Source: Pseudomonadota bacterium
Lineage (GTDB): Bacteria; Pseudomonadota; Gammaproteobacteria; Burkholderiales; Gallionellaceae
DNA: 8,704 nucleotides
Assembly (NCBI GenBank): GCA_021781695.1
Contig: JAJXWG010000059.1
Location: 1 to 8,704, forward strand
Direction of reading: 5' to 3'
Position numbers and translations under genes: made by a program
In this document: piece by piece, positions 6,601 through 8,704 of the stretch
How positions within the stretch are numbered: position 1 is the stretch's first letter
Layout of the letters: every line of letters starts with the position of its first letter
Notes under the pieces: model-generated
Seen by the model: only the letters and a program-made list of their open reading frames with translations
Databases searched by the model: none
What the model was told of the DNA's origin: nothing

Positions 6601-6657
6601 TTTGATTGATGGGTAATATTTGATCGGGTTGAATTTTGTTACTTTAAGGGGGCAGCG
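6601..6657 (+). promoter_or_regulatory. ftsA-ftsZ spacer with strong ftsZ ribosome binding site
   Basis: This 57-base gap is AT-rich compared with the genes around it. It ends in aaggggg at 6646-6652, five bases before the ftsZ ATG, the strongest Shine-Dalgarno sequence in the window. That fits the high translation that FtsZ needs relative to FtsA. A TAATAT at 6614-6619 could be a -10 box, but the bases 16-18 upstream do not resemble a -35 box, so a dedicated promoter is only a possibility. Confidence 0.5.
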
Positions 6658-7824
6658 ATGTTTGAAATCATGGAAACACAATCTCAGGATGCGGTAATCA
6701 AGGTGATCGGAGTCGGCGGATGCGGGGGAAATGCCGTTGATCACATGATAGAACAGGGCGTGCAGGGCGTGGAGTTTATCGTCATCAACACCGATGCGCA
6801 GGCATTGAACCGAAGCCGCGCGCGCACGCAGCTGCAGATAGGTGCGGCGATCACACAGGGCCTGGGTGCTGGCGCAAAACCTTCTGTGGGCAAGGCGGCA
6901 GCCGAAGAAGACCGCGAGCGCATCAAGGAACTGATCGCAGGTTCGAACATGGTGTTCATCACGGCAGGCATGGGCGGCGGAACCGGCACGGGTGCTGCCC
7001 CCATCGTCGCACAGATCGCACGCGAGATGAATATTCTGACCGTCGCTGTGGTGACCAAGCCTTTCATCTATGAAGGTAACCGCATGCGTTTCGCGGCTGA
7101 AGGCATCAAGGCGCTGCATGAACATGTGGACTCATTGATCATCGTGCCCAATTCCAAGCTGATGGAAGTGCTGGGCAAGGATGTCACCGTGCCGGAAGCG
7201 TTCAAGGCCGCAAACGGCGTGTTGCAGGGCGCTGTGGCGGGCATTGCCGAAGTCATCAATGTGCCGGGACTCATCAACGTGGACTTTGCCGACGTGCGCA
7301 CGGTGATGTCGGAAAACGGCATGGCGATGATGGGCTCGGCGGTTGCATCGGGGCCGGACCGCGCAAAGATTGCGGCAGAGCGCGCGATCGCAAGTCCGCT
7401 GCTGGAAGACGTGGACATGACAGGTGCGCGCGGCGTGCTGGTCAACATCACCTCCTCGAGCTCCCTCAAGGTGAGCGAGATGGAAGATGTGATGAACTGC
7501 GTGCAGTTTGCGGCCGAAGAGGCGACGGTGATATTGGGGTCGGTATTTGACGAGTCCATGTGCGATGAATTGCGCGTGACCGTGGTTGCGACAGGACTGG
7601 GCGGGCCGCTCGAGCGCAAGATGACCAAGCCTGAAGTGGTCTATGTGGACCAGGACTACAAGAGAACAGGCACACACGATCAGCCTGTGGCCAGCATCAA
7701 CTATGGGGAACTCGAGATGCCGACCATCATGCGCACGGGTCGTCGCGCCACGGTGGAAGCGATGGAAAAGTCCGGGGTGGAAACCTACGATATCCCTTCC
7801 TTCCTGCGCAAACAGGCTGACTGA
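6658..7824 (+). CDS. ftsZ: FtsZ, tubulin-like cell division GTPase
   Basis: FtsZ polymerises with GTP into the cytoplasmic Z ring that organises septal wall synthesis. The 388-residue product starts MFEIMETQSQDAVIKVIGVG, close to the usual proteobacterial start, which supports ATG 6658 over ATG 6670. The nucleotide-binding glycine loop GVGGCGGNA is at 18-26, with Cys22 where Gly or Ala is common. The tubulin signature GGGTGTGAAP is at 106-115. The T7 catalytic loop NVDFADV is at 207-213, with Asp209 and Asp212. The globular core ends near RVTVVATGLGG. A short variable linker leads to the C-terminal peptide YDIPSFLRKQAD, the conserved docking site for FtsA and ZipA-type partners. No residue expected for activity is missing. 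Confidence 0.98.
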   Translation: MFEIMETQSQDAVIKVIGVGGCGGNAVDHMIEQGVQGVEFIVINTDAQALNRSRARTQLQIGAAITQGLGAGAKPSVGKAAAEEDRERIKELIAGSNMVFITAGMGGGTGTGAAPIVAQIAREMNILTVAVVTKPFIYEGNRMRFAAEGIKALHEHVDSLIIVPNSKLMEVLGKDVTVPEAFKAANGVLQGAVAGIAEVINVPGLINVDFADVRTVMSENGMAMMGSAVASGPDRAKIAAERAIASPLLEDVDMTGARGVLVNITSSSSLKVSEMEDVMNCVQFAAEEATVILGSVFDESMCDELRVTVVATGLGGPLERKMTKPEVVYVDQDYKRTGTHDQPVASINYGELEMPTIMRTGRRATVEAMEKSGVETYDIPSFLRKQAD

Positions 7825-7854
7825 GGCGAACGGGACGGTAAGCTCGCCCGATGA

Positions 7855-8704
7855 TCAGGCTGGATAAACTGCGCCCAGAATGCAGGGATGTCTTGCGCCG
7901 GTGACGCGAGGCAGGTTGGCAGAATTTTTTGCAAGATTCTGCCGGGCAAGCCACGCGAATGCGATGGCTTCCAGAAAGTCGCCGTCGATGTTCAGCTCGC
8001 TGGTGGTCGCAATGCTGCAATCTGGCAGCTGATTTGCAAGCGCGCGGCAGAGCGCGCTGTTGTGCGCGCCGCCCCCGCATAGATAAATTTCCTGCGCGCC
8101 TCCGCAATGCTTTCTGATTGCCTGTGCTATGGTGGTGGCGGTGAGCAAAAGCAGGGTGGCCTCTACGTCCTCCGGCGCTTCGTTTTTTTGCAGATGACTC
8201 TGCAGCCAGTTCATGTTGAAAAGATCGCGCCCGCTGCTCTTGGGTGGGGAAAGCACGAAGTACGGTTCTGAAAGCAGGCGGTCAAGCAGCCCGTGCAAAA
8301 CCTTTCCGCTTTCTGCCCATGCGCCGTTGTCATCGTAAGGCCGCTGCAAATGTTGCATGCACCAGGCATCCATCAGCAGGTTGCCTGGGCCGCAGTCAAA
8401 GCCTGTGGTGGGCTTGCTGGGGGCGAGGTCGGTCAGATTGCTGATGCCGCCGATGTTGACGATTACTCGGTGGATTTCAGGATGGCGTAATACCCTGTCG
8501 TGAAAGGCGGGGACCAGCGGCGCGCCCTGGCCGCCTGCCGCAATGTCGCGGCTGCGAAAATCGCTGATCACCGCGATGCCTGTCAGTTCGGCAAGCAGCG
8601 CGGCATTGCCGATTTGCAGCGTATAGCCTTGTTCAGGGCAGTGGCGTATGGTCTGGCCATGGCAGCCGATGGCCTTGACCTGTTCGGGCGTGCAGGCGTT
8701 CTGG
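7855..8704 (-). CDS. anmK: AnmK, anhydro-N-acetylmuramic acid kinase (partial, 5' end beyond the window)
   Basis: AnmK hydrolyses and phosphorylates 1,6-anhydroMurNAc, released by lytic transglycosylases, to MurNAc-6-phosphate, returning turnover products to the precursor pool in the cytoplasm. The frame stays open from the right edge to TGA (complement of 7855-7857), giving 282 complete residues. The missing N-terminus is probably about 80-90 residues. Visible motifs in order are AIGCHGQTIRHCPEQGYTLQ, GNAALLAELTGI, then VISDFRSRDIAAGGQGAPLV. The aspartate of DFR (8560-8562) is the proposed general base. NIGGISNLTDL, GFDCGPGNLLMDAW and LCGGGAHN follow. Internal GTG or ATG codons such as the one at 8571 are not the true start, since conserved family sequence continues upstream. 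The gene converges on ftsZ with 30 bases between stop codons. Confidence 0.95.
   Translation of the reverse strand, partial: QNACTPEQVKAIGCHGQTIRHCPEQGYTLQIGNAALLAELTGIAVISDFRSRDIAAGGQGAPLVPAFHDRVLRHPEIHRVIVNIGGISNLTDLAPSKPTTGFDCGPGNLLMDAWCMQHLQRPYDDNGAWAESGKVLHGLLDRLLSEPYFVLSPPKSSGRDLFNMNWLQSHLQKNEAPEDVEATLLLLTATTIAQAIRKHCGGAQEIYLCGGGAHNSALCRALANQLPDCSIATTSELNIDGDFLEAIAFAWLARQNLAKNSANLPRVTGARHPCILGAVYPA
7918..7943. other. Short inverted repeat in the 3' part of anmK, downstream of ftsZ
   Basis: ggcagaat (7918-7925) and attctgcc (7936-7943) are perfect complements around a 10-base loop, starting 94 bases past the ftsZ stop. Neither strand has a T run after the stem, so it is not a typical intrinsic terminator. 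It lies in AnmK coding sequence and may be coincidental. It is nevertheless the best hairpin near the end of the ftsZ transcript. Confidence 0.3.

Noticed and set aside
5968..7125. 385-codon open frame antisense to ftsA and ftsZ
   Set aside because: It crosses two real genes and their spacer, with low-complexity composition and no motif.
7825..7850. Possible terminator between ftsZ and anmK (ggcga at 7825-7829, tcgcc at 7844-7848)
   Set aside because: The stem is only five bases with a 14-base loop and no T run on either strand.

Overview
This window is the 3' half of a bacterial division and cell wall (dcw) cluster on the + strand, followed by a convergent peptidoglycan-recycling gene. The order is ftsW (last 32 codons) - murG - murC - murB - ddl - ftsQ - ftsA - ftsZ, then anmK on the - strand, cut by the right edge. 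This order, the FtsQ start MWDN, the DdlB-type ligase, FtsA beside FtsZ and the presence of AnmK all point to a Gram-negative proteobacterium. Protein style suggests a betaproteobacterium, perhaps Nitrosomonadales/Gallionellaceae; that placement is inferred from motif resemblance, not from a search.

Layout. From 1 to 5300 the genes are packed tightly: ftsW/murG, murG/murC and murC/murB each share an ATGA stop-start overlap, murB/ddl overlap by 8 or 17 bases, and ddl/ftsQ by 11. After ftsQ come two short gaps. One of 76 bases before ftsA holds a possible 27-codon ORF and a hairpin. The other, 57 AT-richer bases before ftsZ, ends in a strong Shine-Dalgarno sequence. Only 30 bases separate the ftsZ stop codon from the anmK stop codon. 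No gene-free stretch exceeds 100 bases.

How the genes work together. MurB and MurC act in the cytoplasm, making UDP-MurNAc and adding L-Ala. Ddl supplies D-Ala-D-Ala. MurG completes lipid II at the inner membrane. FtsW polymerises lipid II at the septum, FtsQ links the periplasmic divisome, and FtsA anchors FtsZ, the cytoskeletal ring, to the membrane. AnmK returns anhydroMurNAc from wall turnover to the precursor pool.

I see no unknown multi-gene system here; the gene content is conventional. The oddities are small insertions in the operon. The clearest is an imperfect inverted repeat (29-base arms, 26 of 29 paired, 58-base spacer) inside murB. It keeps the reading frame open and adds roughly 45-50 residues beside the substrate-binding Tyr-Arg, in the manner of coding palindromic elements. 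Others are a degenerate heptanucleotide tandem repeat forming the N-terminal extension of Ddl, and the ATGA-to-ATGA mini-ORF between ftsQ and ftsA.
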